The position numbers and the translations under genes are program-made. Under the pieces are notes generated by a model, which searched no databases, was not told the DNA's origin, and saw only the letters and a list, made by a program, of their open reading frames with translations. A DNA stretch of 42,550 nt from Labilithrix sp. Lineage in GTDB: Bacteria > Myxococcota_A > Polyangia > Polyangiales > Polyangiaceae. Below are positions 1 through 10,692 of this stretch, one piece after another. Position 1 is the first letter of the stretch. Each line of letters opens with the position of its first letter. The stretch spans positions 1 to 42,550 of the forward strand of contig JAHBWF010000061.1 of the NCBI GenBank assembly GCA_019637105.1. Direction: 5' to 3'.

Positions 1-276
1 CGGCGGGGCGACGCCCACGATCGTCCCCTTCAAGCGGCTCGGGGTGCCCGGAGCCGCGCCCGCGCTCGGAGCGCCGACGCCGACGCTCGAGGGGCCGGCG
101 GCGGGGGGCGGCGCCGCCGGCGGGGGCGGCCCGGGGAGCGAGCCCGGCCCGCCGGCCTGATTCATCATCAACATCGTCCCCTTGAACTTCGGCGCGGCGC
201 TCTTCATCGAGAACCCGCACTTGGTGCAGGTCTGAGCGGTTTCCTGATTTTGAGTCCCACAGTTCGGACAGAACAC
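1..276 (-). CDS. Zinc-ribbon protein with Pro/Ala-rich linker (partial, C terminus outside window)
   Basis: Function unknown. The N terminus reads V-FCPNCGTQNQETAQTCTKCG, a double CxxC zinc ribbon (Cys 3, 6, 17, 20). A low-complexity Pro/Gly/Ala stretch follows. Two similar short motifs flank the linker: KFKGTMLMM near residue 30 and RLKGTIVGVAPP near the window edge. The frame stays open to base 1, so the C terminus is missing. I chose the GTG at 276 because GGAGG (283-287) lies six bases upstream and the ribbon starts at residue 2. A good sigma70-like promoter lies at 325-353. In myxobacteria this type of ribbon plus linker often heads signalling or membrane proteins; that is family knowledge, and nothing here shows the effector domain. 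Confidence 0.75.
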   Translation of the reverse strand, partial: MFCPNCGTQNQETAQTCTKCGFSMKSAAPKFKGTMLMMNQAGGPGSLPGPPPPAAPPPAAGPSSVGVGAPSAGAAPGTPSRLKGTIVGVAPP

Positions 277-324
277 AGAGAACCTCCGCAGAAGCGATGG
301 CGAGCGCGCCGGAACGACCGCGGC

Positions 325-353
325 AGCATAGCGGCACGTCTCCGCGGAGTTAA
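325..353 (-). promoter_or_regulatory. Sigma70-like promoter of the zinc-ribbon gene
   Basis: On the minus strand TTAACT and TATGCT are separated by exactly 17 bases. Transcription would start near 318, giving a leader of about 40 bases containing the GGAGG of the zinc-ribbon gene. The -35 has one central mismatch to TTGACA. Confidence 0.5.
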
Positions 354-586
354 GGGTTAACATCGCGCCGCCGCATCGAGCACGGCTGTCGGAACGCGTG
401 CTTACGGCGCCGCCGCGCGCGACGGCCACGAGCCGAGCCGCGCCGGGTCGCGCGCGTCGGGCGCACGAACGCGACCGTCCGTCGCGCGCGAGGCGGCGCG
501 AGCACCGGGAGCCCGCGTCGTCCCCCGCCGACACCTCGAGCCGGGCGGAGGCGCAATAGATGCGCGCTTCCACGCCGAGAGGTCCC

Positions 587-616
587 TTGACATACGAGCA
601 CCTGTGGCCCTAGCGT
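587..616 (+). promoter_or_regulatory. Probable promoter of the nuo operon
   Basis: A perfect TTGACA (587-592) is followed after 18 bases by TAGCGT (611-616). Transcription would start near 623, about 115 bases before nuoE. No other promoter-like sequence as good lies before the operon. Confidence 0.55.
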
Positions 617-737
617 GCGCGCGCGCAAAAGCCCTGTTTTTCTTGGCTCTTCCTCGCTGTGCCCGGAAGGGGCTTCGCCCCGTCGACTCCTTCCGTGAGT
701 CTCGTCTCTCGCTCACTTTCGAAAGCGCGCACCCTCC

Positions 738-1217
738 ATGCCCTTCGCCCTCACCCCCGAACGCGAACGCGAGCTCGCCGAGATCCTCACCCGGTACCCG
801 ACGAAGATGGCGGCGTGCATCCCGGCGCTCCACCTCTGTCAGGATCAGCACGGATACATCGACGACGACGTCGTCACCTGGGTGTCGCATCGCCTCGATC
901 TCCCGCCGGCGCACGTGAAGGGCGTCGTCACGTTCTATACGCTGTTCAACCAGCACAAGGTCGGCAAGCACCAGCTCTGGGTGTGCCGCACGCTCCCGTG
1001 CGCGCTCCGCGGCGCGGGCGAGATGCTCGATTACTGCGAGAAGAAGCTGGGCATCAAGGCGGGCGAGACGACGCCCGACGGCAAGATCACGCTGCGCACG
1101 GCCGAGTGCCTCGCGAGCTGCGGCACCGCCCCGATGATGCAGGTCGACAAGGACTACTACGAGAACCTCACGCCGGCGGACGTCGACGCGATCCTCGAGC
1201 GCCTGCAGAGAAGCTGA
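738..1217 (+). CDS. nuoE: NADH-quinone oxidoreductase subunit E
   Basis: The 24-kDa-type subunit of the NADH-input module of complex I, carrying the N1a [2Fe-2S] cluster next to the FMN of NuoF. The protein is 159 residues, normal for the family. The thioredoxin-fold ferredoxin ligands are visible as C83-x4-C88 (CRTLPC) and C124-x3-C128 (CLASC). The N-terminal helical part (RYPTKMAACIPALHLCQ) is also typical. No clear Shine-Dalgarno precedes the ATG. The stop TGA shares one base with the nuoF ATG (TGATG), indicating translational coupling. It is the first gene of the operon nuoE-F-J-K-L-M-N. Identity is firm. Confidence 0.95.
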   Translation: MPFALTPERERELAEILTRYPTKMAACIPALHLCQDQHGYIDDDVVTWVSHRLDLPPAHVKGVVTFYTLFNQHKVGKHQLWVCRTLPCALRGAGEMLDYCEKKLGIKAGETTPDGKITLRTAECLASCGTAPMMQVDKDYYENLTPADVDAILERLQRS

Positions 1218-2590
1218 TGCTGAAGCAGACCAACTACCTCACCAAGGTGTACGGGCTCCCCGAGGGCTGGACGCTCGCGACCTACGAGCGCGAGGCGCGG
1301 GGCTACCAGGCGGCGCGCAAGGTGCTCACCACCATGTCGCCCGCCGACGTCGTCAACGAGGCGAAGAAGGCGAACATCCGCGGCCGCGGCGGCGCCGGCT
1401 TCCCGATGGGCGTCAAGTGGAGCTTCATGCGGCCCCACCCGACCAAGCCCGCGTACCTCGTCATCAACGCCGACGAGGGCGAGCCCGGGACCCACAAGGA
1501 CCGCACGCTGATGGAGCTCAACCCCCACGCGTGCGTGGAGGGCTGCATCATCGGCTGCTACGCGATCGGCGCGCACGCCGCGTACATCTACGTGCGCGAC
1601 GAGCTGCACCTCTCCAAGGCGCGGCTCTGGGGCGCGATCAAGGAGGCGAAGGCCAAGGGCTACCTCGGCAAGAACCCGTTCGGGAAGGACTACCCCGTCG
1701 AGGTGTACGTCCACACCGGCGCGGGCGCCTACATCTGCGGGGAGGAGACGTCGCTGCTCAACTCCCTCGAGGGCAAGCGCGGCGAGCCGCGCTTGAAGCC
1801 CCCCTTCCCCGCGCAGGCCGGCGCCTTCGGCTGCCCGACGACGGTGAACAACCTCGAGACCATCGCCGCCGTCCCGACGGCGTTCAACCTCGGCTGCGAG
1901 GAGTTCTCCAAGCTCTCGTCGATCCACCACCTCAATGACGGCGGAGTTCGCCTGTTCGGCGTCAACGGGCACGTCAAGAAGCCGGGCGTCTACGAGTGCT
2001 GCGTCGGCCTCACGCTGCGCGAGCTGATCTACGACCTCGGCGGCGGCCTCCTCGACGACAAGGCGCTGCACTCGGTGATCCCGGGCGGCTCGTCGACGCC
2101 GGTGCTCCGCGCCGAGGACGTCGTCCACGCGCCGGACGAGAAGTCGCCGCTCCACGCCTGGCACGGCAAGAGCGTCCTCGACGTCCCGCTCGGCGTCGAC
2201 ACGTTCCGCAACATGGGGACGATGCTCGGCACCTGCTGCGCGACCGTCATGGCCGAGGGGACCGACCCGGTCGCCTGCTTCCACAACCTGATGCAGTTCT
2301 ACCGCCACGAGTCGTGCGGGCAGTGCACGCCGTGCCGCGAGGGCTCGGGCTGGCTGCTCCGCATCGCCGAGAAGCTGATGGACGGCACCTGCTCGATGGA
2401 CGAGCTGAACACGCTCCACGACGTCGCGAACGGCATCATGGGCAACACGATCTGCGCCTTCGGCGAGGGCACGGCGATGCCGGCGCTCGGCTACCTGAAG
2501 AAGTTCCGCAAGGAGTTCGAGGCGTACGTGAAGGGCGAACGCAAAGGCAAAGACGCGCGCCTCGCCGTCGGCGCGTGGGGGCAGTCATGA
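1217..2590 (+). CDS. nuoF: NADH-quinone oxidoreductase subunit F (FMN/NADH-binding)
   Basis: Oxidises NADH through FMN and passes electrons to the N3 [4Fe-4S] cluster of complex I. At 457 residues it has normal length. Motifs: glycine-rich FMN/NADH loop [14 protein letters not shown] (about 56-68), [13 protein letters not shown] (84-96), [15 protein letters not shown] (172-186), and the N3 ligands C367, C370, C373 (ESCGQCTPC) with C413 (NTICAFGEG). The open frame extends upstream through nuoE, but the coupled ATG at 1217 is the right start since homology begins there. Its last codons overlap nuoJ by four bases (ATGA). nuoG, which normally follows nuoF and receives its electrons, is absent; the next gene is nuoJ. 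Confidence 0.96.
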   Translation: MLKQTNYLTKVYGLPEGWTLATYEREARGYQAARKVLTTMSPADVVNEAKKANIRGRGGAGFPMGVKWSFMRPHPTKPAYLVINADEGEPGTHKDRTLMELNPHACVEGCIIGCYAIGAHAAYIYVRDELHLSKARLWGAIKEAKAKGYLGKNPFGKDYPVEVYVHTGAGAYICGEETSLLNSLEGKRGEPRLKPPFPAQAGAFGCPTTVNNLETIAAVPTAFNLGCEEFSKLSSIHHLNDGGVRLFGVNGHVKKPGVYECCVGLTLRELIYDLGGGLLDDKALHSVIPGGSSTPVLRAEDVVHAPDEKSPLHAWHGKSVLDVPLGVDTFRNMGTMLGTCCATVMAEGTDPVACFHNLMQFYRHESCGQCTPCREGSGWLLRIAEKLMDGTCSMDELNTLHDVANGIMGNTICAFGEGTAMPALGYLKKFRKEFEAYVKGERKGKDARLAVGAWGQS

Positions 2591-3213
2591 GCGCGATCGG
2601 CTACGTCTACTTCTACGCGTGCGCGCTCTTCGCCGTGCTCGGGGCGCTCGGGACGGTCGGCGCGAAGAACCCGATCCGCGGGGCCATGGGCCTGCTCCTG
2701 ATGATCCTGTCGATCGCGGGGCTCTTCCTCGCGCTCCACGCGCAGTTCCTCGCGGCGATCCAGCTCATCGTCTACGCGGGGGCGATCGTCGTCCTCTTCC
2801 TGTTCGTCATCATGCTCCTCGGGCCGAGCGCGTCGACGCCGTCCGACCACCGCGGGCGCATCCCGCGCCTCATCGGCGCGGGGCTCTTCGGCGCGACCGG
2901 CCTCGGGGCGATGGCGCTGCTCGTCAGCTCGTCGCCGAAGAGCACGATCGGTCCGACGGGCTACCCCAGCCCGACGGGCGACTTCGGCAGCGTCGACGCC
3001 TTCGGGCGCATCATCTTCTCGCAGGGCCTCGTGCCCTTCGAGCTCTCGAGCGCGCTCTTGATGGTCGCGATCGTCGGCGCCGTGGCCGTCGCGCGCGGGC
3101 GCCACAAGTCCGACCCCGCGATCAGCGGCGCCGCCACGCTCGAGGCCGAGAACGTCCCCCACGCCGGACAGGCTCCCCGCACCGCGGGCGGCATCACCCG
3201 GGAGGCCCCGTGA
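2587..3213 (+). CDS. nuoJ: NADH-quinone oxidoreductase subunit J
   Basis: Membrane subunit linking the quinone module of complex I to the antiporter-like subunits. The protein has 208 residues and about five hydrophobic segments. The conserved core [20 protein letters not shown] (about 58-77) is the TM3 region with its family-typical Tyr-Ala-Gly. The C-terminal 35 residues are hydrophilic and poorly conserved. The start is set by ATGA overlapping the nuoF stop. The stop overlaps the nuoK GTG. Co-translation with its neighbours is very likely. Confidence 0.93.
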   Translation: MSAIGYVYFYACALFAVLGALGTVGAKNPIRGAMGLLLMILSIAGLFLALHAQFLAAIQLIVYAGAIVVLFLFVIMLLGPSASTPSDHRGRIPRLIGAGLFGATGLGAMALLVSSSPKSTIGPTGYPSPTGDFGSVDAFGRIIFSQGLVPFELSSALLMVAIVGAVAVARGRHKSDPAISGAATLEAENVPHAGQAPRTAGGITREAP

Positions 3214-3521
3214 TCCCCGTCGAACACTACGTCGCGCTCTCGGCGATCCTCTTCACGATCGGCGGCGTCGGCTTCCTCGTGCGCCGGAACGTCATCGTCG
3301 CGCTGATGAGCATCGAGGTGATGTTGAACGCGGTGAACGTCGCGCTCGTCGCGTTCAACCGCCTCCCGACGCACAACAACGCGCACACCGGCCAGGTGTT
3401 CGCGTTCTTCATCATCGCGGTCGCCGCGGCCTCGGTCGCCGTCGGCCTCGCGATCGTCCTGTCCCTGTTCCGCATCCGCCGTACGGTGCGGTCCGACGAA
3501 GCCGACTTGCTCAAGAACTGA
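3210..3521 (+). CDS. nuoK: NADH-quinone oxidoreductase subunit K
   Basis: Small three-helix proton-channel subunit of complex I, 103 residues. It starts at GTG (GTGA overlap with nuoJ), with GGGAGG-like sequence at 3199-3204. The first essential membrane acid is present as E36 in [10 protein letters not shown]. The second, which family knowledge places in an AAAE-x-x-VGL motif of TM3 (E72 in Escherichia coli), is Ser here: residues 71-80 read [10 protein letters not shown], so S75 replaces Glu. The codon is TCG, two bases away from GAG. The rest of the helix and the C terminus look normal. See findings. Confidence 0.95.
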   Translation: MIPVEHYVALSAILFTIGGVGFLVRRNVIVALMSIEVMLNAVNVALVAFNRLPTHNNAHTGQVFAFFIIAVAAASVAVGLAIVLSLFRIRRTVRSDEADLLKN

Positions 3522-3525
3522 GACG

Positions 3526-6111
3526 ATGAAGCCCTTCCTCGACCTTTTCTCGCAGAACGACTTCTCGCTTATCGCGGTCGTTCTCCTGATGCCGCTCCTC
3601 GGGGCGTTCGTGAACGGCGTCTTCGGACGGCGTCTCGGCAAGCAGGCTGTGAGGATGATGGCGCTCTCCGCGGTGGGCGTCAGCTTCGCCGCCGCGATCG
3701 CCACGTTCATCGCGCTCGACTCCGCCGTCGACGCGGCCCACACCGCCCACGGCGAGGCCGCGCACACGAAGCTCTCCTGGCTCGCCTGGGAGTGGATGCG
3801 CGTCTCGGGCCCGAACGGGAGCAAGATCGCGATCGACCTCAAGTTCAGCGTCGACGCGCTCTCCGGCGTGATGATGCTGGTCGTCACGGGCGTCGGCTTC
3901 CTCATCCACGTCTACGCGTCCGAGTACATGCGCGAGGACAAGGGGTACTGGCGCTTCTTCTGCTACCTGAACCTCTTCATCTTCTCGATGCTCGTCCTCA
4001 TCCTCGGGGACAGCCTGCCGGTGCTCTTCGTCGGCTGGGAGGGCGTGGGGCTCTGCTCGTACCTGCTCATCGGCTTCTGGTACGGCAAGCTCCCGAACGC
4101 CGCCGCCGGCAAGAAGGCCTTCATCGCGAACCGCGTCGGCGACTTCGGCCTGATCGTCGCGATGTTCTTGCTCGTCGTGTACTGCGGCGCGCTCGACTGG
4201 GACGGCATCCAGCGCCACGCCAACGACCTCGTCGTGACGAGCGACCGCCCCGGTCCGATCCACCTCTGGCCGATCGGCGGCGGCAAGTTCGAGGACTACG
4301 TCATCGCCGGCATCCGCATCCCGCTGCACAACCTTCAGCCGGACAAGCCGTGGACGATCACCGCGGCCACCGCGGTCGGGCTCATGCTCTTCCTCGGGGC
4401 GACCGGCAAGAGCGCGCAGATCCCGCTCTACGTCTGGCTCCCCGACGCGATGGCCGGTCCGACGCCGGTCTCCGCGCTCATCCACGCGGCCACGATGGTC
4501 ACGGCGGGCATCTACCTCGTCTGCCGCCTCTCCTTCGTGTTCGTCCTCTCGCCGGCGGCGATGATCGTCGTCGCGTTCACGGGCGCGGCCACGGCGCTGC
4601 TCGCGGCGACGATCGCCGTCGTCCAGAACGACATCAAGAAGGTCCTCGCCTACTCCACCGTGAGCCAGCTCGGCTTCATGGTGCTGGGCGTCGGCGTCGG
4701 CGCCTTCACCGCCGGCTTCTTCCACGTCTTCACGCACGCCTTCTTCAAGGCCTGCCTCTTCCTCGGCGCCGGCAGCGTGATCCACGCGATGCACGCGCGC
4801 ATCCACGACGAGGAGCGCTCGCAGGACATGCGCAACATGGGCGGCCTCCGGAGGTACATGCCGCTGACGTACGGCACCTTCCTCGCGTCCACGCTCTGCA
4901 TCATCGGCTTCCCGGGCACGAGCGGCTTCTTCTCGAAGGACGAGATCCTCGCGCGCGTGCTCATCGAGACCCCGACGGGCGTGAAGCTCGCCAACGGCGC
5001 CGCGCCCTGGCAGTGGCCCTCGTGGGCCCCGTGGCTGCTCTGGGGGATGGGCGTCGTCGCCGCGACGCTGACGGCCTTCTACATGATGCGCCTCGTCTTC
5101 CAGACCTTCTGGGGCGACTTCCGCGGGTGGACCATCGGCCGCCCGTCGCAGCTGTCCAAGAGCCACCACGACGACCACGGCCACGCCGAGGACGAGGACG
5201 CCGAGGACGGCGATCACCACCACCACGACGACCTCTCGCAGCCGGGCCCGCCGCCGCACGAGTCACCTCGTTCGATGACGATCCCGCTGCTCATCCTCGC
5301 CGCCGCGGCGATCGTCGCGGGCATCTTCAACCCGGCGGCGATCAAGCTCGTCGTCTCGACGTTCTCCTTCCTCCCGCTCGAGCACTGGCTCGACCCCGTG
5401 TTCAGCGACGCGGCGCGCGGCATCACGCTCGCCGATCACCACACGGCGCACACGCGCGAGCTCGTCTCGACCTTCGGCGCGTTCACCGCGTTCGCGGCCG
5501 GCAGCGGCCTCGCGTACTGGGTCTACGTGAAGGAGAAGGGCAAGCCCGCGCGCGAGATGATGCTCAAGGTGCCGCGCCTCTACAAGCTGGCGCTCGAGAA
5601 GTGGCGCGTCGACGAGGCGTACGACAAGACCGTCGTGTCCGGCGTGGACGCCCTCGCCGACACCGCCGCCTCGGTCGACCAGGGCATCATCGACTTCGTC
5701 CTCGCGCGCCTCACGGCGCTCGTCGTCGCGGCGACCGGCACGGTCCTCCGCGTCATCCAGAACGGCGTCGTCCACGTGTACGCCGCGGTGATGGTCGTCG
5801 GCGTCCTCGCGCTCGGCTGGTTCTTCGTCCAGCCGCACGCGGACTTCACCGTCGTCGAGCAGGACGGCGACTACACGCTCCAGGCCGGCCCCGGTCCGGG
5901 CTACGAGTTCCGCTGGTACCCGGACGCGACGAAGGAGCCCCAGACCAAGGACTTCTCCGAGACCGACAACCTCAAGGTGCACATCGCCGACGGCAAGAGC
6001 CAGACGGTGAAGCTCGAGGTGAAGAACGCGTTCGGCCGCGTCGGCTCGAAGGCGTTCACCATCACGCGACCGGCGCAGCCCGCGGGCGCCGCCCAGATCA
6101 GGGAGCAGTGA
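3526..6111 (+). CDS. nuoL: NADH-quinone oxidoreductase subunit L with extra C-terminal domain
   Basis: Distal antiporter-like proton pump of complex I with the long lateral helix. At 861 residues it is about 250 longer than the E. coli subunit. Key charged residues are present: E172 in GWEGVGLCSYLL, K295 in GATGKSAQIPLYVWLPDAM, and K408 in THAFFKACLFLGAG. Two additions stand out. First, a His/Asp-rich hydrophilic insert at about 546-580 (SHHDDHGH, DHHHHDD). Second, about 95 soluble residues after the last membrane helix (766-861), with beta-rich spacing ending LKVHIADGKSQTVKLEVKNA and a Pro-rich tail; it resembles an Ig/PKD-like fold. By the usual topology this tail should be periplasmic. The ATG at 3526 follows the nuoK stop by four bases. 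Confidence 0.95.
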   Translation: MKPFLDLFSQNDFSLIAVVLLMPLLGAFVNGVFGRRLGKQAVRMMALSAVGVSFAAAIATFIALDSAVDAAHTAHGEAAHTKLSWLAWEWMRVSGPNGSKIAIDLKFSVDALSGVMMLVVTGVGFLIHVYASEYMREDKGYWRFFCYLNLFIFSMLVLILGDSLPVLFVGWEGVGLCSYLLIGFWYGKLPNAAAGKKAFIANRVGDFGLIVAMFLLVVYCGALDWDGIQRHANDLVVTSDRPGPIHLWPIGGGKFEDYVIAGIRIPLHNLQPDKPWTITAATAVGLMLFLGATGKSAQIPLYVWLPDAMAGPTPVSALIHAATMVTAGIYLVCRLSFVFVLSPAAMIVVAFTGAATALLAATIAVVQNDIKKVLAYSTVSQLGFMVLGVGVGAFTAGFFHVFTHAFFKACLFLGAGSVIHAMHARIHDEERSQDMRNMGGLRRYMPLTYGTFLASTLCIIGFPGTSGFFSKDEILARVLIETPTGVKLANGAAPWQWPSWAPWLLWGMGVVAATLTAFYMMRLVFQTFWGDFRGWTIGRPSQLSKSHHDDHGHAEDEDAEDGDHHHHDDLSQPGPPPHESPRSMTIPLLILAAAAIVAGIFNPAAIKLVVSTFSFLPLEHWLDPVFSDAARGITLADHHTAHTRELVSTFGAFTAFAAGSGLAYWVYVKEKGKPAREMMLKVPRLYKLALEKWRVDEAYDKTVVSGVDALADTAASVDQGIIDFVLARLTALVVAATGTVLRVIQNGVVHVYAAVMVVGVLALGWFFVQPHADFTVVEQDGDYTLQAGPGPGYEFRWYPDATKEPQTKDFSETDNLKVHIADGKSQTVKLEVKNAFGRVGSKAFTITRPAQPAGAAQIREQ

Positions 6112-6119
6112 GCAGCGCC

Positions 6120-8189
<2,070 letters not shown>

Positions 8190-8204
8190 AGCGGAAAGAT
8201 CCCC

Positions 8205-9701
8205 ATGGCCCTCGCCTTCATCCTCTCTCCGCTCCTCGTCATCGGCGCCGGCGCGCTCCTGTTGATGCTCGCCGAGGCCTTCGGCCCGAAGCACAACCGC
8301 ACCGCCGGCCTCGCGCTCGGCTGCACCATCGTCTTCGGGGCGGGCTTCGCCTTCTCCGTCGGCGCGTGGCTGTACGGCGTCGAGGACGTCGCCGAGAAGG
8401 AGCTCATCGTCCCCTGGCTCGTCATCGATCGCTTCTCGATCTTCTTCGACGGGCTGCTCTGCCTCGGCGGCGCGATCGCCGCGCTCCTCGCCGGCGGTTA
8501 CCTCCGCGAGCACGAGATGGAGCGCGGCGAGTTCTACTCGCTCCTCCTCTTCTCGACGGTCGGCGCGATGATGGTCGCGTCCGCCGGGGACGCGCTCATC
8601 GTGTTCCTCGGGCTCGAGACGATGTCGCTGGGCGCCTACGCGCTGACGGCGTTCCGCCGCACGTCTCCGCGCTCCGCCGAGGGCGCGCTCAAGTACTTCC
8701 TCCTCGGCTCGTTCGCCGCCGCGCTGCTCCTCTACGGGTTCGCGCTCCTCTACGGCGCGACGGGCCACACCGATCTCGCCGGCATCGGCGAGGCCGTCCG
8801 CGCGGGCGGCCCGCACAAGACGATGATCATCGTCGCGCTCGTGCTCGTCCTCACGGGCCTCGTCTTCAAGGTGAGCGCCGTCCCGTTCCACATGTGGGCG
8901 CCGGACGCGTACGAGGGCGCGCCGACCCCGGCGACCACCTACATGGCCGCGGTCGTGAAGGCCGGCGCCTTCGCGATGCTCCTCCGCGTGATGCTCACCT
9001 GCTTCACCGAGAAGGGCCTCATGTCGTGGTCCGCGGGCTGGCCGCCGGTCCTCGCGTGGATCGCCGTCCTCACGATGACCGTCGCGAACCTGGTCGCCGG
9101 ACAGCAGGAGTCGGTCAAGCGCATGCTCGCCTACTCGAGCATCGCCCACGCCGGCTACCTCCTCGTCGGCGTCGTCGCCGCGGCGCGCTCGATGCCCGAG
9201 GCGACGTCGAGCGTCCTCTTCTACCTCCTCACGTACACGGTCTCGACGGCGGGCGCGTTCGGCGCGCTCATCCTCTGCGGCCGCAAGGGCGCCGAGGCGG
9301 TGACCTACGAGGACCTCGCCGGCATCGGCCGCCGCCACCCGGCGGCGGCGCTCGCCTTCTCCCTCTTCCTCGTCTCGCTCGCGGGCATCCCGCCCACGGC
9401 CGGCTTCTTCGGCAAGTGGTTCGTCTTCCGCGCGGCGATGGACTCGGGCTTTTACCTCCTCACGATCATCGCGTTCGTGAACAGCGTCATCGGCGCGTAC
9501 TACTACCTGCGCGTCCTCGTGTTCATGTACATGCGCGAGCCCGCCGCCGGCGCTCCGGTCGCGACGCCGATGAAGTCGGGCTACGTCGCCGCCGCGCTCA
9601 TCCTCTCGGCGGTCCTCGTCCTCATCCTCGGCATCGTCCCGAGCCAGTCGCTCGACGTCGCCATCAAGGCCGCGAGCATCTTCGGCCCGCCGGGCGGCTG
9701 A
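8205..9701 (+). CDS. nuoN: NADH-quinone oxidoreductase subunit N
   Basis: Third antiporter-like subunit of complex I, 498 residues, normal length. It has about fourteen hydrophobic segments. Key residues: E138 in VFLGLETMSLGAYAL, K222 in VFKVSAVPFHMWAPDAYEGA, and the second-half motif ESVKRMLAYSSIAHAGYLLVG. The ATG follows the nuoM stop by fifteen bases; GGAAAG is a weak ribosome site. It is the last recognisable complex I gene. The lipoprotein gene starting nine bases after its stop may be cotranscribed. Confidence 0.95.
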   Translation: MALAFILSPLLVIGAGALLLMLAEAFGPKHNRTAGLALGCTIVFGAGFAFSVGAWLYGVEDVAEKELIVPWLVIDRFSIFFDGLLCLGGAIAALLAGGYLREHEMERGEFYSLLLFSTVGAMMVASAGDALIVFLGLETMSLGAYALTAFRRTSPRSAEGALKYFLLGSFAAALLLYGFALLYGATGHTDLAGIGEAVRAGGPHKTMIIVALVLVLTGLVFKVSAVPFHMWAPDAYEGAPTPATTYMAAVVKAGAFAMLLRVMLTCFTEKGLMSWSAGWPPVLAWIAVLTMTVANLVAGQQESVKRMLAYSSIAHAGYLLVGVVAAARSMPEATSSVLFYLLTYTVSTAGAFGALILCGRKGAEAVTYEDLAGIGRRHPAAALAFSLFLVSLAGIPPTAGFFGKWFVFRAAMDSGFYLLTIIAFVNSVIGAYYYLRVLVFMYMREPAAGAPVATPMKSGYVAAALILSAVLVLILGIVPSQSLDVAIKAASIFGPPGG

Positions 9702-9710
9702 CGTCGAGCG

Positions 9711-10601
9711 TTGAAGCCCGCGGTCCTCGCCTCCGGCCTCCTCGCCCTGACCGTCGTCGGGTGCGACGGCTGCTCCAAGCCTCAAGTCTCGCTCGAAGAC
9801 GCGGCGCCGATCGCGACCACCATCCCCGACGCCGCGCCGCTGAACGCGATCCCGATCCCGACGGCGTCCGTCGCGAAGATGGTCAACCCGCAGAAGCTTC
9901 CGGCGTACGCGGGCCCCACGGGCAGCGTCGAGGGGACCATCACCGTCACCGGCGATCCGGCGCCGGAGACGCCGGGCAACTTCAAGCGCTGCCCGGACGC
10001 CGCGCAGATCTACGGGCACGCCTTCCGCGAGGGCCCCGCGGGAGACAAGCGTTGGCTCGCGGACGCGGTCGTCGCGATCACCGGGTACGGCAACTTCTTC
10101 GTCCCGGAGAAGGACGAGGCCACCGAGGTCACCATCCGGGGCTGCGGGTTCTCGACGCGGACGGTGACGATGACCTTCGGTCAGCGCCTCGAGGTGAAGA
10201 ACCTCTCGAAGGACTTCTGGGCCCCGAAGCTCGAGCCGAGCGACTCGAGCGTGCTGATGATGGCGACGCCCGGCGGCGACGCGGTGAAGCTCTATCCGAA
10301 GAAGCCGGGGCACTACCGCCTCGTCGATCACGATCGGACGTACGTCGCCGACGACCTCTACGCGTTCCTCCACCCGCTCCACACGTCGTCGAAGGTCGGC
10401 GGGACCTACCGCATCGACGGCATCCCCGTCGGCAAGGTGACCGTGAACACGTCGCACCCGAAGATCCCCGACGCCGACGCGTCCAAGGAGGTCGTGATCA
10501 CGGAGGACGTCGTTTTGCGCGTCGATCTCGAGCTCGTCTACAAGACGCCGCCCGACGCCGGCGCCCCGATCGACGCCGGCCCCCAGCCGCGGCTCCACTG
10601 A
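9711..10601 (+). CDS. Lipoprotein with carboxypeptidase-regulatory-like beta-sandwich
   Basis: Function unknown. The 296-residue protein begins MKPAVLASGLLALTVVGC, a lipoprotein signal with lipobox VVGC (Cys 18) followed by Asp. A low-complexity linker comes next, then a possible cupredoxin- or transthyretin-like region (SVEGTITVTGDPAPETPGNF; LADAVVAITGYGNFFVP; GQRLEVKNLSKDFW). The segment GGTYRIDGIPVGKVTVNTSH is typical of CarboxypepD_reg/Cna-B-type folds. The start would be TTG at 9711, because no ATG or GTG lies at the signal peptide. There is no clear Shine-Dalgarno, but the gene begins nine bases after nuoN. A link to the complex I operon is possible but only positional. Confidence 0.75.
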   Translation: MKPAVLASGLLALTVVGCDGCSKPQVSLEDAAPIATTIPDAAPLNAIPIPTASVAKMVNPQKLPAYAGPTGSVEGTITVTGDPAPETPGNFKRCPDAAQIYGHAFREGPAGDKRWLADAVVAITGYGNFFVPEKDEATEVTIRGCGFSTRTVTMTFGQRLEVKNLSKDFWAPKLEPSDSSVLMMATPGGDAVKLYPKKPGHYRLVDHDRTYVADDLYAFLHPLHTSSKVGGTYRIDGIPVGKVTVNTSHPKIPDADASKEVVITEDVVLRVDLELVYKTPPDAGAPIDAGPQPRLH

Positions 10602-10692
10602 CCGCGCGGCGCCTCCGCGCCTGGCGGGGCGCGCGCGGCGCTCCACGACCGCCGGCGAACGCGGCGCTCCCACGACCGCGCCGGCGAACGCG

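Larger units (their letters stand above)
277..737. other. Divergent intergenic region, no gene
   Basis: This 461-base stretch separates the zinc-ribbon gene from the nuo operon. I see no convincing gene: open frames on both strands are Arg-rich shadows. It holds two opposed promoter candidates (325-353 minus, 587-616 plus), each listed separately. Confidence 0.6.

Noticed and set aside
350-628. 92-codon minus-strand frame upstream of nuo
   Set aside because: Arg makes up a large share of the sequence, there is no ribosome site, and it overlaps two promoter candidates.
5161-5265. His-rich stretch considered as a separate metal-binding gene product
   Set aside because: It is in frame inside NuoL between membrane helices, with no start, stop or ribosome site of its own.
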